In this document: positions 52,448 to 61,375 of the stretch, in pieces | How the letters are laid out: every line of letters begins with the position of its first letter | Numbering within the stretch: the stretch's first letter is position 1 | Source of the DNA: Atopobium sp. oral taxon 199 str. F0494 | GTDB lineage: Bacteria; Actinomycetota; Coriobacteriia; Coriobacteriales; Atopobiaceae | Length of the DNA stretch: 64,000 nucleotides | Assembly (NCBI RefSeq): GCF_000411555.1 | Contig: NZ_KE150487.1 | Coordinates: forward strand, 124,001 to 188,000 | Direction of reading: 5' to 3' | Position numbers and translations under genes: made by a program | Notes under the pieces: generated by a model | Databases searched by the model: none | Told to the model about the DNA's origin: nothing | The model's input: the letters and a program-made list of their open reading frames with translations, nothing else

Positions 52448-53014
52448 TCATTTAGCATTACGAATTAGATCTTCTTTAGCTTCATCACCTGAGTCATAAA
52501 ATCTTGCCCATTTTGTTGAAAATGTATCTATAAAACCGATGCTTTTAACTTTATATTTATCGTGAGTAGGTTGAATACAAATCGGACTATAGTCCTGTTC
52601 CGTTTCAACTCGCTTCAAATAAGTAAAGTATTTCTTTTCTTTGCAATACGATGTTACAAAATTGCCTACCGGGATTATCGGATATGTATTTATCGTAGGA
52701 GCAGTTAAATCCACCCCATTCCAAATTACCTTGATTTTTACATTTCGAATCGGTCCGGAAGAATTATTACAGAGGTATAGACTGTAAAATTCCGCTCCTC
52801 CTTCTTTTTTTACTTCAATCCAAGCATTAACTCCATAAGCTAAGCTTTTTTGATTTCGTTTTTCTTCTTCAATTCGAAACTCTCTATCTTTCTTCTGTTC
52901 ACTTTTAAATTGCTCAATACTTATTAAAATTGCTGATAATGCTATTATGGCTGCTAAAATTTCTGCTACCGCTCCGATTAATCCTGAGTATGTATTCAAT
53001 ACTTCTAACATCAT
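52448..53014 (-). CDS. Hypothetical single-pass membrane protein
   Basis: 188 aa, unrecognised. One N-terminal membrane helix (about 8-32), a charged coiled stretch (QFKSEQKKDREFRIEEEKR), then a beta-rich cytosolic domain (about 60-188). Two adjacent ATGs with GGAG upstream. The composition is clearly AT-richer than most of the window, suggesting recent acquisition. It lies 17 nt downstream of the second DUF4143 ATPase on the same strand and may form a pair with it. Confidence 0.65.
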   Translation of the reverse strand: MMLEVLNTYSGLIGAVAEILAAIIALSAILISIEQFKSEQKKDREFRIEEEKRNQKSLAYGVNAWIEVKKEGGAEFYSLYLCNNSSGPIRNVKIKVIWNGVDLTAPTINTYPIIPVGNFVTSYCKEKKYFTYLKRVETEQDYSPICIQPTHDKYKVKSIGFIDTFSTKWARFYDSGDEAKEDLIRNAK

Positions 53015-53031
53015 TTCTCCAATCTATCTCC

Positions 53032-54336
53032 TTAAACCCACTGTTCATATTGGGCAATTGCCCACAGCGGTATATTGACCAACCAACCGTCATCTCGGTA
53101 TGAAGACAAAGAAGTTCGAATTGCATGAGATAAGTCAAATTTCTCAACCGCAATTTTTAAACTCTTTGATTGAAGGTTTTCCCCAGCTTTAACCTCAATG
53201 GGATACGGTTGACTCTTATACTCCACAGCAAAATCAGTTTCAGCTCTTCCAGATTCAGAAGACCAATATACAGGGGCTTTATTTTGACTCAATAACGATT
53301 GAGCAACATATTGCTCAGTTATAGCTCCTTTGAATTCTGTAAATAGACGCATTGAATCTGAAAGTATAATCGCAGGATCCAGATTAGAAAGAGCTCCCAA
53401 AAGACCAACATCAAGACAGAAAATCTTAAATGCTTGCGCATCCTCATAGCTCGCAAACGGAAATCTTAATGCGGCAACACGAGAAACTTTATAGAGTATC
53501 CCGTAATCAATCAGCCATTGAATGCTTTCCTCAAAGTCTCTTGCCCGTCCACCCTTTCGGACAACCCCATAAATGAATTTTTTATTTTCTTTCGCCAATT
53601 GACTTGGCAGTGAATGCCAAACGAGTCTCATACGTTCTTGAATTCTTGCTGGCGCATATTTTCCAAAATCACTTTCATAATCATTGATGATTTGCGACTG
53701 AATACGTCTACATGCCGAAAGATTTTGATGTAAAACATACGAATTAACCACTCCCGGCATTCCGCCAACAATCAAGTATTCTTTAAGCTTTGCTTGAAGA
53801 ATATCCTCTACAGCCTTAAGGTTACTTTTATTCGCCTGAAGAAGTTCATCTGCCAGCGGATCACCTGAAGTTGCGCGAACAAACTCAACAAAACTCATTG
53901 GATAGAGTATGAGCTGGTCAACCTTTCCTACAGGAAATGACACTCCTTCTCCGCGCATAGAGATGCCCATATAAGATCCTGCAGCAATAATATGATACTC
54001 GCTGGCTTGCTCGCAAAAATACTTAAGTGAGACAAGACCTTGTGGAGCTTCCTGAATCTCATCAAAAAGTATTAATGTATTAGACGGATCAATAACATTG
54101 CCAGTACGCAGCTCGATCTGTCGAACTATTTTGTGTGGATCCAAATCTTGTTCAAATAAAGAGCAGGCTGATGGCTCCATTAAAAAGTCGATACGAACAA
54201 CGTTTTTATATTCTTTCCTAGCAAACTCATTCATTAACCAAGTCTTACCAGTTTGTCTGGCACCTTTCAGAATAAGTGGCTTTCTTTCTATACTATTTTT
54301 CCACGCAATGAGGTCTTCCATAAGAGATCTATACAT
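53032..54336 (-). CDS. AAA ATPase with DUF4143 domain (2)
   Basis: 434 aa. Walker A LKGARQTGKTW (about 25), Walker B LILFDEIQEAP (about 83), sensor IIAAGSYMG (about 115). The C-terminal DUF4143 part has the nuclease-like pattern (AETDFAVEYKSQPYPIEVKAG near 385-405, quoted in its core DFAVEYK and PIEVKAG). ATG 54336 is preceded by AGAGG at 8 nt. Extending to 54498 would translate an upstream DNA repeat into a repeated peptide, which argues for the shorter form. AT-rich like its neighbour. Confidence 0.85.
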   Translation of the reverse strand: MYRSLMEDLIAWKNSIERKPLILKGARQTGKTWLMNEFARKEYKNVVRIDFLMEPSACSLFEQDLDPHKIVRQIELRTGNVIDPSNTLILFDEIQEAPQGLVSLKYFCEQASEYHIIAAGSYMGISMRGEGVSFPVGKVDQLILYPMSFVEFVRATSGDPLADELLQANKSNLKAVEDILQAKLKEYLIVGGMPGVVNSYVLHQNLSACRRIQSQIINDYESDFGKYAPARIQERMRLVWHSLPSQLAKENKKFIYGVVRKGGRARDFEESIQWLIDYGILYKVSRVAALRFPFASYEDAQAFKIFCLDVGLLGALSNLDPAIILSDSMRLFTEFKGAITEQYVAQSLLSQNKAPVYWSSESGRAETDFAVEYKSQPYPIEVKAGENLQSKSLKIAVEKFDLSHAIRTSLSSYRDDGWLVNIPLWAIAQYEQWV

Positions 54337-54397
54337 CGCCATCACCTCTTTGTTGAACAAGCTTTCAGGCCAGTATAGCGCTTTTAGTAATAACTTA

Positions 54398-54454
54398 CAC
54401 ATTTCTCGTACGACTTTTGTGAAAATCTTGCACATTTCTCGTACGACTTTTGTG
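54398..54454. repeat. Two 24-bp near-palindromic repeats upstream of ATPase (2)
   Basis: CACATTTCTCGTACGACTTT followed by TGTG occurs identically at 54398-54421 and 54431-54454, 33 bp apart. Each copy has CACA/TGTG ends and a central CGTACG palindrome. The pair lies 62-118 nt before the start of the DUF4143 ATPase, the same relative place as the 23-bp array of the other such ATPase. Confidence 0.85.
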
Positions 54455-54587
54455 CATATAGGATTCTCATACTCATTAATACTTAGCTTAACGAACACTC
54501 TATTACGAGCTTCTCGCTTCTCATATATTTAGTAGTCGCTGCCCATTAAAATCGACTCTTTATGCACAGCGCTCCCTGACTAAATCA

Positions 54588-55091
54588 CTATTCAGCCTTC
54601 GGGAACCACGGAATGCAACGATTGACTCGCTTGCAGTAATCTCTATATTCATCACCAAATTGCTCTAGCAACCATTTTTCTTCCGTTGCTCGCATCATTA
54701 TGGTCAGTAAAGCCCAATACACAAAAGGCAGCAGAAGCAAATAGAGATTGCCATAAATCAGCAAAACACCAGTAAGAACAAAGGTGAATGCAGAGTAAAT
54801 GGGATTGCGCACCACTGAATATACACCCGTAGTTATCAACTTGTTCTCAATAATATTGTCTTGGAGCTTTTCTTTAATTGCAGCCGAAACCCACAGCCAA
54901 ATACCCACCGCAAAAAAGATCGTTCCTGCTGTATGAAACATTGCAATGATCGCCCGGATACGGAGGTAAGGCAAAACTCCCATCTGAGATAATACAATGC
55001 AAGTCATGGTCAGAACCACGATGGTAATCACATACGCAGGCCCGGCTCCAAGCACTGGGAGATGATCCTTCTCGTCTTTTTGAGGTGTCAT
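54588..55091 (-). CDS. Isoprenylcysteine carboxyl methyltransferase (ICMT/PEMT) family membrane protein
   Basis: 167 aa with four membrane segments. The C-terminal signature TTGVYSVVRNPIYSAF (about 86-101) and EEKWLLEQFGDEYRDYCKRV (about 137-156) are the conserved SAM/lipid methyltransferase motifs. Bacterial members methylate unknown membrane-associated substrates. ATG 55091 has GGAG 9 nt upstream; a TTG at 55109 is less likely. Confidence 0.85.
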   Translation of the reverse strand: MTPQKDEKDHLPVLGAGPAYVITIVVLTMTCIVLSQMGVLPYLRIRAIIAMFHTAGTIFFAVGIWLWVSAAIKEKLQDNIIENKLITTGVYSVVRNPIYSAFTFVLTGVLLIYGNLYLLLLPFVYWALLTIMMRATEEKWLLEQFGDEYRDYCKRVNRCIPWFPKAE

Positions 55092-55369
55092 GGCCTCAAC
55101 TCCACTCAATGTATTGTAATGTTAGTGTCATCTAACTGTACGCAAGTAAGTATACCGTACGCACAAGACCCTTCGTATTGAGTAAATGTGCAGAGCACCG
55201 TCGTTCGCATTGATTTGTAAATATCTGGTCCAATAAGTCCAGCGTCTACCTTTTGACCAGTCTATACGAATCTAAAATTATTGAATTTGCTAGATTTGTT
55301 GTAACATATTGACTGTTAAAAAGCTTATTTTTGCTTTAATAGTGCACCCCTCCCCTGAAAGGATGCTCA

Positions 55370-56320
55370 ATGAAACAACGTCAATTGGTACTGGCACTTG
55401 TACTTTTCTTTATACTTTCTTTTGGCGCTGTATTTACTGCTTGTTCTACAGAAACCCCTGAACCGTCTGCTGAAGAGATTGCAGCTCAGAAAGCAGAAGA
55501 AGAGAAGAAAGCTGCGATGGCTCCATTCATAGGCATCTGGGAAGCTAAGTCCATCAACGACCCAGATCAGGGAGAAATTGTTGAAAGCGTTTATCCAACT
55601 GCAAGAGATGCGTACAAGGCAATTTATGGTTACGATTTTGCTGAGGACGGCACCGGTTTGTTTATTCGTTTTGGTGCTCAAAAGCCATTTACTTGGTCTG
55701 TTGATGCTGACGGTAAACTTACGATAACTCTTGCAGGAAACGCCGGAAGCTACACGGCAACCGTAGACTCCAGTACGGGTCAGATGACCATTGAAGGTTC
55801 CGACGGATCAAAGGCTATTCTTACGCAGGTCACTAAAACATCTGGTGATTATTCGAGTTTGAAATATAAACCTTTTGACGCAATGGCAGATAGAGGTACT
55901 ATTGGCCGCAATTTCTCTAGCAAAATTGAATCCTCTATGCGCTTTAAGCTGAAGACTGAAGTGGATAAAGTACTTATTGATAACGATGACATCTATGTCC
56001 GGTATATGGGCATAGCAAAAAGTCCAGACGGTTATATGGAAGGCTATGTCTTTGAGATTATCAATAAGTCTGATACATGGATTGCTTGCGATTTTCGATT
56101 AGATAATTCAGATCATACGCTGTGGTCCTATGATTCTAACTATCTAGAGCGTGGCGAGAGAGTCTATGCCTTTGTTATTAACAGCTCCAATAAAAAAATG
56201 CCTCTCGCCGATCTCACTAAGGCTGAGGGAGTCATTGAGTATTACCACATCAAGGATGGTAAGAGCCTGGAAGATAATCAAAAACAAGATATCGACTTGG
56301 CAGTTACTCAGAACAAGTGA
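55370..56320 (+). CDS. Secreted lipoprotein of unknown function
   Basis: 316 aa. Signal peptide with lipobox FTACS (Cys about 25), a short Glu/Ala-rich helix (about 33-50), a first beta domain (about 52-160, GIWEAKSINDP, DGTGLFIRFG, lipocalin-like by pattern) and a second domain (about 185-310, YVFEIINKSDTWIACDF) that resembles DUF5067-type immunoglobulin folds. It stands alone, 130 nt upstream of the two-component system. A TTGACT element near 55309 may be its promoter. Confidence 0.75.
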   Translation: MKQRQLVLALVLFFILSFGAVFTACSTETPEPSAEEIAAQKAEEEKKAAMAPFIGIWEAKSINDPDQGEIVESVYPTARDAYKAIYGYDFAEDGTGLFIRFGAQKPFTWSVDADGKLTITLAGNAGSYTATVDSSTGQMTIEGSDGSKAILTQVTKTSGDYSSLKYKPFDAMADRGTIGRNFSSKIESSMRFKLKTEVDKVLIDNDDIYVRYMGIAKSPDGYMEGYVFEIINKSDTWIACDFRLDNSDHTLWSYDSNYLERGERVYAFVINSSNKKMPLADLTKAEGVIEYYHIKDGKSLEDNQKQDIDLAVTQNK

Positions 56321-56450
56321 CTCTAGACCATTACTTACATGGTACGTATGTTATGGGCATGATCTCTCTTGTTTCCCGGCTACATAATCCAACTACTACC
56401 AAGGTATTCTTACGCTTATTAGGTACCATAATGTTAAAGGTGGTGATAGT

Positions 56451-57134
56451 ATGCGGGTTCTTCTAGCTGAAGATGAAAAAAGAATGGCTGCAGCCATTGT
56501 GGCTCTCTTAAAGCAGGAAAAATACGACGTCGATCACATGGCGGACGGCGTATCCGCACTTCTCGCCTTAGAAAGCAACGTTTACGATATCGCAATCCTT
56601 GATGTCATGATGCCTAAAATGAGTGGCTTTGAAGTCTCTCGTAAGGCTCGGAGCAAGGGAATCAACATTCCCATTTTGATGTTGACGGCAAAAAGTCAGC
56701 TTGACGATAAGGTCGAGGGTCTTGATAACGGTGCCGATGACTACCTGACAAAACCGTTCCATACCGCAGAACTTCTCGCCCGCTTGCGCGCCTTGGGACG
56801 GAGAAGCTCCAGCTTCCAAGATAGTATTCTGCACTTTGGAGATTTATCGCTTGATACTTCAACCGCAACGCTTACCTGTAATTCTTCGGGACAGAGCGTT
56901 CGCTTGAGCGAGAAGGAATTGCGCATCCTGGAGTATATGATTGGAAGCCATGGTCGGATTATGACACGCGACCAGCTTGCCATTAAGATCTGGGGTTTTG
57001 AAAGCGACGCTGAATACAACAACGTGGAAGTGTATATGTCTTTCACGCGTAAAAAGCTGGCATTCGTTGGCTCAAAAGTAGAGATCAAAGCCGTTCGCGG
57101 TTTGGGATATGAATTGAGGGAACAAACTGTTTAG
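56451..57134 (+). CDS. OmpR-family response regulator
   Basis: 227 aa. Receiver domain with acidic pocket (AEDEK, about 6-10), phosphoacceptor Asp51 in AILDVMMPKMSG, Thr/Lys in LMLTAKSQ and DDYLTKPF; then an OmpR winged helix (about 130-225, ELRILEYMIGSHGRIMTRDQ). AAAGGTGG precedes the ATG. It partners the kinase that follows directly and probably controls the VTC/DUF4956 module downstream. Confidence 0.94.
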   Translation: MRVLLAEDEKRMAAAIVALLKQEKYDVDHMADGVSALLALESNVYDIAILDVMMPKMSGFEVSRKARSKGINIPILMLTAKSQLDDKVEGLDNGADDYLTKPFHTAELLARLRALGRRSSSFQDSILHFGDLSLDTSTATLTCNSSGQSVRLSEKELRILEYMIGSHGRIMTRDQLAIKIWGFESDAEYNNVEVYMSFTRKKLAFVGSKVEIKAVRGLGYELREQTV

Positions 57135-57165
57135 GCAATCCAAAAGAAAAATCATTCTCTCCATT

Positions 57166-58413
57166 ATGGTGTCGCTCGTCCTGTTGTTTGTGGTAACACT
57201 GTCCGTAATCCTGTTTGCTAGCTCTCAGGAAATCAGACAGAAAAACATGGACATGCTCAACCGTTATGCCGATCAGTATTCAATGCAGCAGAAATCGGAA
57301 ACCTCTGGTCAGTCTCACACTGACGGAAAACTGGACAGCCAACCGAAAAACAAGCCAGAAAATCAGCCTCCGGAAGACAAGCCAGACTACGAGCTTTCCA
57401 CATTCTACTCGGTTACCTTTTCGTCTGACGGAAACGTTCTCTCTGTGTACGATGGAGAAAAAACAATCTATTCAAATGATGAGCTGACAACGCTTGCACG
57501 ACAAATCTTGAACGAAGGCTACCCTTCCGGAAGAAAAGACAATCTTTCGTATGTAATACGTCAGAAAGACGGCTATATCCTTGTAGCATTTATGGACAAC
57601 ACGGTATCGGAAGGCGGCCTTAGGACGATGATGCGCAATGTTTTCATCGTAGGAGGAGCTTCCATTGTTGTGCTGTTCTTCATTTCTGTGTTCCTGGCAG
57701 AGCGAATCATCCGTCCCTTGGAAGAAAACGATACGAGACAAAAACAGTTTATCTCAAATGCAAGCCATGAGCTCAAGACCCCTATTTCAGTAATTGGTGT
57801 TAATGCAGAAATATTGTCTCGGGAACTTAGTCAAAATGAATGGCTCTCTAACATCCAATATGAGAATAATCGCATGGGTGAGTTGGTAGAACAGCTCCTT
57901 GAACTGTCGAGCGCGGAAAATAAAGAAGTGTCCATGGAAGAGCTTGACTTCTCCTATGTTGTTACGGGAGAAGCTCTCGCCTTTGAGACACTTGCTTTTG
58001 AGAGAGGAACAACACTTCAGAGCACTATTGAAGAGGAAATCACTCTTACCGGCAATCAGAATCAGCTCACGCAGGTTGTAGCCGTATTGTTGGACAATGC
58101 CCTAAGACACACAACAGGCAACTATATTGATCTGACCCTACAGAAGCGAGCACATAACGCCGTTCTCAGCGTTACCAATGACGGTAAAGAGATTCCACCT
58201 GAAAAGTTGGAGCATCTCTTTGACCGTTTTTATCGCGTTGATGAAGCAAGAAATAGTGAGGATCATCACTATGGACTGGGCCTCTCGATTGCAAAAGCGA
58301 TTGTCGAGAAGCACGGTGGAAGCATTAATGTTTCCTGCTCTGGAGGCAAGGTAACCTTTGTTGTCGTACTTCCGACCAAACTTGCAAGGCATCGTTCTCA
58401 AAAATTCTTGTAA
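57166..58413 (+). CDS. Sensor histidine kinase
   Basis: 415 aa. Two membrane helices (about 2-20 and 158-178) flank an extracytoplasmic sensor of about 135 residues with a Lys/Pro/Gln-rich insert. Then comes the DHp domain with His201 in SNASHELKTP, N box LLDNALRHT, G1 FDRFYRVDEARN and G2 GLGLSIAKAIVEKHGG. No HAMP motif is evident. ATG 57166 lacks a ribosome site. A CTG at 57127, in frame and 7 nt after GAGGG, would add 13 residues and a typical basic leader (FRQSKRKIIL), so the true start may be there, overlapping the regulator stop. Confidence 0.9.
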   Translation: MVSLVLLFVVTLSVILFASSQEIRQKNMDMLNRYADQYSMQQKSETSGQSHTDGKLDSQPKNKPENQPPEDKPDYELSTFYSVTFSSDGNVLSVYDGEKTIYSNDELTTLARQILNEGYPSGRKDNLSYVIRQKDGYILVAFMDNTVSEGGLRTMMRNVFIVGGASIVVLFFISVFLAERIIRPLEENDTRQKQFISNASHELKTPISVIGVNAEILSRELSQNEWLSNIQYENNRMGELVEQLLELSSAENKEVSMEELDFSYVVTGEALAFETLAFERGTTLQSTIEEEITLTGNQNQLTQVVAVLLDNALRHTTGNYIDLTLQKRAHNAVLSVTNDGKEIPPEKLEHLFDRFYRVDEARNSEDHHYGLGLSIAKAIVEKHGGSINVSCSGGKVTFVVVLPTKLARHRSQKFL

Positions 58414-58458
58414 ATTCAATCTTTGTTCAATCTTCGTTTTTTACTATGTCCTCGTCAG

Positions 58459-58491
58459 ATGCAAGGAAGTAACAAACTTACTTCCTTGCAT
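58459..58491. terminator. Perfect 14-bp hairpin between kinase and Tat lipoprotein genes
   Basis: ATGCAAGGAAGTAA pairs exactly with TTACTTCCTTGCAT around a 5-nt loop. It lies 45 nt after the kinase stop and 32 nt before the next start. No T-run follows, so it may be a processing or pausing hairpin as well as a terminator. Confidence 0.6.
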
Positions 58492-58523
58492 ACATCAAAT
58501 GAGACGCAAAGGAGGCGCTCATT

Positions 58524-59861
58524 ATGAAATGGACGAGAAGAGACGTAGTGCTTGGTCTGCCTACCTTGATGGCTTTCAACCTTATCGGCTGCACGGCAAA
58601 GACCACTGCCGCCACGAACGATGAAACTGCAACTACCGCAGAAACTGATAAAAAGGCATCTGGTGCCACACAGATTACTGCTGCCGAAATTCTGGATGGT
58701 TATGCATTCACCAGCACCGTCGCCGATGAAAATGCAGTTCTTGTAAACACGGCGGACGAAGTAACCATCAGCAATTCAACAGTCGATAAAACCGGGAATT
58801 CCGACGGCGGAGATAACTGCAACTTCTACGGCCAGAATGCTGCAGTTCTTGTTGAGGGAGGTTCAACCACTACACTCACAAACCTCACCGTTACTTCAGA
58901 CGCAAAGGGTGCCAACGGTATCTTCAGCTACGGTGGCAACGGAGGCCACAACGGTGGTGATGGCGATGGCACCAAGGTTGTCATCAAAGACTCTATCATC
59001 ACGACAACCGGCGATGGCTCTGGCGGCATCATGACAACCGGAGGTGGTATCACCAACGCTTCTAATCTGACGATTACCACCAACGGTCAATCTTCTGCAG
59101 CTATCCGTACCGACAGAGGTGGCGGAACGGTCTATGTAGATGGCGGCACTTATACTTCCAACGGTCTGGGCTCGCCGGCTATCTATTCCACGGCAGAGAT
59201 TCACGTTGCTAACGCCGTGCTTGTCTCTAACCTCTCCGAGGGAGTTTGTATTGAGGGTCTGAACTCCATTGAGCTCACCGATTGTGACCTTACGGCAAAC
59301 AACACCAAGTGCAACGGCAACGCAACCTTCATGGATACCATCATGATCTACCAGTCCATGTCCGGAGATGCGGCAAGCGGCAATTCTACCTTTGCTATGA
59401 CCGGCGGATCGCTTACCAGCAAGAATGGCCACATGTTCCACGTTACTAATACGAACGCTGACATTGAGCTCAACGGCATTAAGCTCACCAACGAAGACGC
59501 TGCTAATGTCCTCATTTCTGTCTGCGATGACGGCTGGAATGGCGGTAACAATCAGGCCACCTTTAACGCTAAGGCACAGGATCTGGTAGGAGCAGTGCTT
59601 GTTGGTAATAACTCCACGCTTGCTCTGAACCTTACCGAGGGATCTACGCTTGAAGGCTATGTTGACGGCAACATTGTTAACGCCACTAACCAGACTGTTT
59701 CCACCGAGGTCGGCACCGTTACCGTAACGCTGGACAACAACAGCACTTGGACTCTGACGGCAGATAGCTACGTCACCGAGTTTACCGGCACTGCAGCAAA
59801 CGTTATTACTAACGGTCACACATTGTACGTAAACGGCACGGCACTTACCGGAACTAACTAA
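58524..59861 (+). CDS. Tat-type beta-helix lipoprotein
   Basis: 445 aa. The N-terminus combines a twin-arginine motif (TRRDVVLG) with a lipobox (NLIGC, Cys about 23). After a Thr/Ala linker the rest is a right-handed parallel beta-helix rich in Thr, Asn and Gly (TLTNLTVTSDAKGANGIFSY, AAIRTDRGGGTVYVDGG), as in pectate-lyase-like adhesins and polysaccharide-binding proteins. It has no recognisable catalytic residues. It precedes the VTC gene and, by composition, resembles the large surface protein at 61376, so both may act on the same extracellular polymer. Confidence 0.75.
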   Translation: MKWTRRDVVLGLPTLMAFNLIGCTAKTTAATNDETATTAETDKKASGATQITAAEILDGYAFTSTVADENAVLVNTADEVTISNSTVDKTGNSDGGDNCNFYGQNAAVLVEGGSTTTLTNLTVTSDAKGANGIFSYGGNGGHNGGDGDGTKVVIKDSIITTTGDGSGGIMTTGGGITNASNLTITTNGQSSAAIRTDRGGGTVYVDGGTYTSNGLGSPAIYSTAEIHVANAVLVSNLSEGVCIEGLNSIELTDCDLTANNTKCNGNATFMDTIMIYQSMSGDAASGNSTFAMTGGSLTSKNGHMFHVTNTNADIELNGIKLTNEDAANVLISVCDDGWNGGNNQATFNAKAQDLVGAVLVGNNSTLALNLTEGSTLEGYVDGNIVNATNQTVSTEVGTVTVTLDNNSTWTLTADSYVTEFTGTAANVITNGHTLYVNGTALTGTN

Positions 59862-59955
59862 GGGAGCACACAAGATGAAAGAAACATCGAGAAGATCAGA
59901 CAAATAGACAGGCTCTTTTCAAACGAGTTTCTCGATTCAATGTTTCTTCAATCTT

Positions 59956-59991
59956 CCTCCCTTACGATGTGTTCCACAAACGTAAGGGAGG
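59956..59991 (+). promoter_or_regulatory. 11-bp hairpin covering the ribosome binding site of the VTC gene
   Basis: CCTCCCTTACG pairs exactly with CGTAAGGGAGG (14-nt loop). The right arm contains the GGGAGG ribosome site of the gene starting at 59998, and TGTTTT follows. The structure could end transcription from the lipoprotein gene, block translation initiation, or both. Confidence 0.65.
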
Positions 59992-59997
59992 TGTTTT

Positions 59998-60675
59998 ATG
60001 GCAACCGATTTCCGACATGAATGGAAACATGTCATCAACTACGCAGATCTTTTAACACTGCGACATCGGCTCGGAGCCGTCATGGAGCGCGATCCTCACA
60101 CCATTGACGGAAAGTACCACATCCGCAGTTTGTACTTTGACAATCCAGATGACAAAGCACTTCGCGAGAAAATCGACGGAGTGAACATCAGAGAGAAGTT
60201 CCGTATCCGTTTGTATAACCGGGACACCTCACTGATTAAGTTAGAAAAGAAGAGTAAGAGAAACGGTCTTGGTACTAAGTATTCAGCCAATCTAACAGCA
60301 GAAGAGGCACAAAAGATTGTAGATGGAAACCTGGATTGGATGATGGCTTCAGATCAGGCGCTGGTACAAGAACTGTATTGCAAGATGCGCCACCAGAGAC
60401 TAGAGCCCAAAACCATTGTTGATTACACTAGGGAGCCGTTTATTTTCAAGCCAGGAAATGTCCGCGTCACACTTGATTACGACATTCGCACTGGTCAGGA
60501 GCGCACTGATTTTCTCGACCCTGAGGTAGTAACTATTCCTGCGGGAGATGCACCCATGTTGGTTGAAGTGAAGTGGGACGAGTTTCTCCCCACCATTATC
60601 AAAGACGCGGTTACCCTTCCAGATCGCCGCGTTGGATCGTTTTCTAAGTACGCGCAATGTCGCGTTTACGGTTAG
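59998..60675 (+). CDS. VTC-domain polyphosphate polymerase-like protein
   Basis: 225 aa, a stand-alone VTC domain. Conserved tunnel residues are visible: RHEWKHVI (basic, about 6-13), YHIRSLYFDN (about 41-50), EKFRIRLYN (about 64-72), LIKLEKKSKRNG (about 78-89), RVTLDYDIR (about 154-162) and the metal-binding VEVKWDE (about 190-196). Yeast Vtc4 and bacterial homologues make polyphosphate from ATP. The start follows a hairpin-embedded GGGAGG. It is 16 nt before the DUF4956 gene, with which it co-occurs widely. Confidence 0.88.
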   Translation: MATDFRHEWKHVINYADLLTLRHRLGAVMERDPHTIDGKYHIRSLYFDNPDDKALREKIDGVNIREKFRIRLYNRDTSLIKLEKKSKRNGLGTKYSANLTAEEAQKIVDGNLDWMMASDQALVQELYCKMRHQRLEPKTIVDYTREPFIFKPGNVRVTLDYDIRTGQERTDFLDPEVVTIPAGDAPMLVEVKWDEFLPTIIKDAVTLPDRRVGSFSKYAQCRVYG

Positions 60676-60691
60676 ATGAAAGGAGTTTAAG

Positions 60692-61363
60692 ATGACTTTC
60701 TCAGATATTTTCAAGTCCAGTTTTCTTCAGAACGTTACCAGTGTCAGTATTTTAGACATGGTACTTGCACTGGTACTTGCATTTGGCGTTGGCCTGTTTA
60801 TTTTCTTTGTGTATAAGAAGACCTACGTAGGAGTTATGTATTCGTCCTCTTTTGGTGTCACCTTAGTTGCACTGACGATGATTACCACTCTTGTCATCCT
60901 AGCCGTTACCAGCAACATTGTGCTGTCCCTTGGCATGGTTGGCGCACTGTCTATTGTCAGGTTTCGTACAGCAATTAAGGAGCCAATGGATATTGCATTT
61001 CTGTTCTGGTCCATCGCGGTAGGCATTGTTCTAGCTGCAGGTCTTATTCCTTTGGCGGTTTTTGGCACCGTTATTATCGGCATTATTTTGCTGATATTTG
61101 CTAACCAGAAGGACAACACCAATCCTTACATTGTTGTTCTTGCTCTTGACGGCAACGATGCTGAGAAGGCAGCAACTGAGTATCTGGCACAGAACACCAA
61201 GAAGTGCGTTGTGAAGAGTAAGACTGCTCGTAAGGATAAGGTAGAGGTCAACCTGGAGGTTCGCCTCAACAACGACAACACCGATTTCATCAACACTTTG
61301 GCTACCATACCTGGTGTTCAGAATGCGGTTCTTGTCAGTTACAACGGAGACTATATGGGTTAA
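60692..61363 (+). CDS. DUF4956 membrane protein
   Basis: 223 aa. About four membrane helices in the first 135 residues with the family hallmark SLGMVGALSIVRFRTAIKEP (about 90-109), then a cytosolic alpha/beta domain (about 150-223). Function unknown. AAAGGAG precedes the ATG. It probably forms a membrane complex with the VTC protein encoded just upstream, perhaps for polymer translocation; this is inferred from constant gene neighbourhood. Confidence 0.88.
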   Translation: MTFSDIFKSSFLQNVTSVSILDMVLALVLAFGVGLFIFFVYKKTYVGVMYSSSFGVTLVALTMITTLVILAVTSNIVLSLGMVGALSIVRFRTAIKEPMDIAFLFWSIAVGIVLAAGLIPLAVFGTVIIGIILLIFANQKDNTNPYIVVLALDGNDAEKAATEYLAQNTKKCVVKSKTARKDKVEVNLEVRLNNDNTDFINTLATIPGVQNAVLVSYNGDYMG

Positions 61364-61375
61364 GGAGGAAACGAC

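Noticed and set aside
54398-54454. Tandem peptide repeat at the N-terminus of the second DUF4143 ATPase
   Set aside because: It is a DNA repeat upstream of the real start at 54336, read through by a longer frame.
58896-59903. 335-codon reverse frame opposite the Tat lipoprotein gene
   Set aside because: Shadow of the biased codon use of the beta-helix gene; no ribosome site or family match.
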